From: Deltaproteobacteria bacterium
Lineage (GTDB): Bacteria; Myxococcota_A; SURF-8
Length of the DNA: 7,134 nt
Assembly (NCBI GenBank): GCA_029570245.1
Contig: JAKQSH010000209.1
Location: 1 to 7,134 of the forward strand
Direction: 5' to 3'
In this document: in pieces, positions 5,375 through 7,134 of the stretch
Position numbering within the stretch: the stretch's first letter is position 1
Layout: each line of letters opens with the position of its first letter
Translations under genes and position numbers: made by a program
The notes under the pieces: model-generated
Seen by the model: only the letters and a program-made list of their open reading frames with translations
Database searches by the model: none
Told to the model about the DNA's origin: nothing

Positions 5375-6475
5375 TCAGATCGTGAACTTTCCATTTTCGT
5401 AAACGGTCTGACCGTCCAGCTGCCAGCGTCCGCCGTCGCGCAAGTCTTTTATAAGGTCCCAGTGCAGAGCGCTCATATTTTTGCCGCCGGTTTCTGGAAT
5501 GGAGCGCCCGACAGCCATGTGCATGCTGCCGCCGATTTTTTCATCGAAAAGTATCGACTTTGTGGGGCTGGTGATGTTGAAGTTGGTGCCGATGGCGATT
5601 TCGCCCAGAAAGCGCGAATTGGCGTCGGTGTCCAGAAGTTTGAGCAGATAATCTTCGCCTTTTTCGGCGCCGGCTTCCGTAACGCGTCCGTCTTTCAGGG
5701 TCAGGCGCACGCCCTTTACTTCGACACCGCGATAGAAAGCCGGGTAATCGAAGTAGATGCGACCGTTAGCCGAGTCTTCGACGGGGCTGGTGAAAATTTC
5801 GCCGTCCGGCATGTTGTACTTTCCGCTGCAGTTGACCCAGCTGCGTCCGGCTACACTCATGCGCAGATCGGTTTCAGGCCCGGTAATGTGCAACTCGCGG
5901 CTGCCGTTGAAGCGCTGCACGATTTTTTCCTGCTCGGCGTGTACGGCGCGCCAGAATGCAGTGGGATCGTTTTCGTTGCAGCCGCAGGCTTTGAATACGA
6001 AGTCGGAATATTCCGTAAGGCTCATTTCGGCGTCGGAAGCCATGGCTGAAACCGGATAAGGTGCAATGGTCCATTTGAAGCTGCCTTCTTTTTCGCGCCG
6101 GTCGAAGATTTCGTATATGGGAGCGCGGCCCCTGCCGTGACGGGCTATTTTCTGCGGATCGACGCGGCTGAGTTCGCGCGAATTGGCATTGCACATAATG
6201 GACACCAGGGCATCGACCGTCTCGAAGATTTTCAATTCCACCGGGCTGACGGCGTCCAGCAGATTGTCGCGGGCGTTTCTGAAAAACAGATACTGGCCGT
6301 CTTCGACCCGCAGCAGCGTCAGCAGCCAGGCTCCGCGTGCCGCACAGCCTGCTGACAGCTCCTGCACCAGTTCTTCTGCGCCTGCCGTGGTGCTTACGAC
6401 GACCGTCTGGCCTTCTTTGATTTCGATGCTGTAATCGAGAATGAGATCGGAAAGTCTTTTTACTCTGAGGTCCAT
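5375..6475 (-). CDS. M29-family metallo-aminopeptidase
   Basis: The 366-residue protein matches the M29 family of AmpS/AmpT-type leucyl aminopeptidases, which remove N-terminal residues from peptides using a two-metal centre and act in the cytoplasm as dimers. No signal peptide is seen. The C-terminal half carries the family blocks in order: NMPDGEIFTSP with Glu226, GEIAIGTN with Glu292, GGSMHMAVG with His319, and ALHWDLIKD with His338 and Asp340. These are the expected metal ligands, so the enzyme looks active. Its length is slightly below the usual 370-410. The start at 6475 is chosen because GGAG (6482-6485) is 6 nt upstream of it but directly abuts the other in-frame ATG at 6481, which would add Met-Gln. 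A short -10-like CATAAT lies upstream without a good -35. It is divergent from the transporter gene, and its 3' end faces the repressor. A role in peptide turnover is inferred. Confidence 0.95.
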   Translation of the reverse strand: MDLRVKRLSDLILDYSIEIKEGQTVVVSTTAGAEELVQELSAGCAARGAWLLTLLRVEDGQYLFFRNARDNLLDAVSPVELKIFETVDALVSIMCNANSRELSRVDPQKIARHGRGRAPIYEIFDRREKEGSFKWTIAPYPVSAMASDAEMSLTEYSDFVFKACGCNENDPTAFWRAVHAEQEKIVQRFNGSRELHITGPETDLRMSVAGRSWVNCSGKYNMPDGEIFTSPVEDSANGRIYFDYPAFYRGVEVKGVRLTLKDGRVTEAGAEKGEDYLLKLLDTDANSRFLGEIAIGTNFNITSPTKSILFDEKIGGSMHMAVGRSIPETGGKNMSALHWDLIKDLRDGGRWQLDGQTVYENGKFTI

Positions 6476-6663
6476 CTGCATCTCCGTTTTCAGTTTTTTG
6501 TTGTCGCACGGAATATTCAGTCAGACGCCATATTATGACGGAGTCTGCGGAAAGTCCAGGCGTTGCGAATCTGTGTTTCTATCGGAGTGAACGTTAATTT
6601 TACCTGTGAGCGGGATGAAAGCAGTGGTAAATTGTGACGGGTTGGAATAATTCGAGGTCTTAC
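6476..6663. other. Divergent intergenic region between aminopeptidase and transporter
   Basis: These 188 bp must hold the promoters of both outward-facing genes. An inverted pair TTTACC (6599-6604) and GGTAAA (6626-6631), 21 nt apart, lies nearer the transporter and could be an operator. On the minus strand CATAAT occurs in the 5' region of the aminopeptidase. I could not fit a convincing two-box promoter for either gene and see no coding region. Confidence 0.4.
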
Positions 6664-7134
6664 ATGTTCTATCTGATTCCGGCGATTCTGTTTTCAAGCG
6701 CCATAGGAGTTGTTTTCAAGCTGGCCGAAAAGCGTGTCGAGTCACGCATCAATATGCTGCTGGCCAACTATGTTGTGGCGGTGCTGATTTCCGGTCTGAT
6801 GTGGCTGAGCTCCGGCTCATCTGCGACAGTCTCAGTGGTCAGCTTTGTTCTTGCGTTCATCACTGGACTCATATTCGCCGGTAATTTCTTCATCATGCTG
6901 GCGGCAGTACGTGCTCGCGGTGTGGCGCTGCCGGTTATTCTGATGCGGCTGTCGGCGGTGGTGCCGGTGGGGGCGTCCATACTGTTCTTTGCCGAACGCC
7001 CGGATTTGCCGCAATATCTGGGCCTGGCCGGAGCAATTGCGGCTGCGGCGCTGCTGAGCGTAAGTGTAAAAGGCGGCGAATTGCAGCGTTCGGGCGCAAA
7101 AGCCGGATGGAGTCTCATTCCTGCCTCTCTGGGT
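6664..7134 (+). CDS. EamA/DMT-type membrane transporter, partial (3' end beyond right edge)
   Basis: The frame is open from ATG 6664 to the right edge for 157 codons. GAGG at 6654-6657, 6 nt upstream, supports the start. Hydrophobic helices are visible at about residues 2-19, 30-49, 57-82, 86-108 and 113-134, followed by a short polar loop (KGGELQRSGAKAGW) and the beginning of a sixth. The pattern of a glycine- and alanine-rich fourth helix ending in FFAERP before a fifth helix is typical of EamA-like drug/metabolite transporters, which normally have ten helices in two repeated halves. The window therefore shows about the first half. Members export amino acids, sugars or other small metabolites across the inner membrane; the substrate here cannot be told. 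The long minus-strand frames opposite are shadows. The divergent aminopeptidase could hint at amino-acid handling, which is only an inference. Confidence 0.85.
   Translation, partial: MFYLIPAILFSSAIGVVFKLAEKRVESRINMLLANYVVAVLISGLMWLSSGSSATVSVVSFVLAFITGLIFAGNFFIMLAAVRARGVALPVILMRLSAVVPVGASILFFAERPDLPQYLGLAGAIAAAALLSVSVKGGELQRSGAKAGWSLIPASLG

Noticed and set aside
5225..6049. 274-codon plus-strand frame overlapping the aminopeptidase
   Set aside because: It is antisense to a well-conserved M29 enzyme with all its metal ligands, and spans the terminator.
6768..7118. 116-codon minus-strand frame at the right end
   Set aside because: It is antisense to the transporter, which has a good ribosome site and a clear membrane-helix pattern.

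Overview
The window reads as bacterial chromosome of mixed base composition. The main clues to its source are a lipoprotein with regularly spaced cysteines and Asp/Gly/Pro-rich linkers, and a periplasmic-sensor histidine kinase with an 'AHEINNP' H-box. Together they suggest a deltaproteobacterial or Myxococcota-like Gram-negative organism. This placement is weak, because no rRNA or other phylogenetic marker is present. I see no tRNA, rRNA, CRISPR array, transposase or integrase.

Left part (1-1917, minus strand). An open-ended gene runs off the left edge. It encodes a predicted lipoprotein carrying five tandem repeats of eight cysteines each, every repeat sharing a Cys-His pair, and then an Asp-Pro tract. 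The long plus-strand reading frames here are its shadows. A candidate promoter upstream overlaps an imperfect 15-bp inverted repeat. Next comes a 60-residue CxxC...CxxH zinc-ribbon-like protein with a very strong ribosome binding site and its own candidate promoter.

Middle part (1918-5352). A 648-residue orphan sensor histidine kinase (minus strand) has an ABC-transporter-type substrate-binding domain as its sensor. It is separated by about 700 bp from a plus-strand repressor with an XRE helix-turn-helix and an S24/LexA-like domain. The 700 bp hold only one doubtful minus-strand reading frame of 185 codons. The repressor has Cys where the family normally has its catalytic Ser, and a perfect 14-bp palindrome lies over its first codons. 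A strong hairpin follows the repressor and serves two convergent genes.

Right part (5375-7134). A complete M29-family metallo-aminopeptidase (minus strand) is divergent from an EamA/DMT-type membrane transporter (plus strand), which is cut by the right edge.

The genes do not form one obvious operon. The more unusual items are the repeat architecture of the lipoprotein, the Ser-to-Cys repressor with its start-site palindrome, and the promoter-overlapping dyad. I did not find convincing evidence of a complete new multi-gene system.
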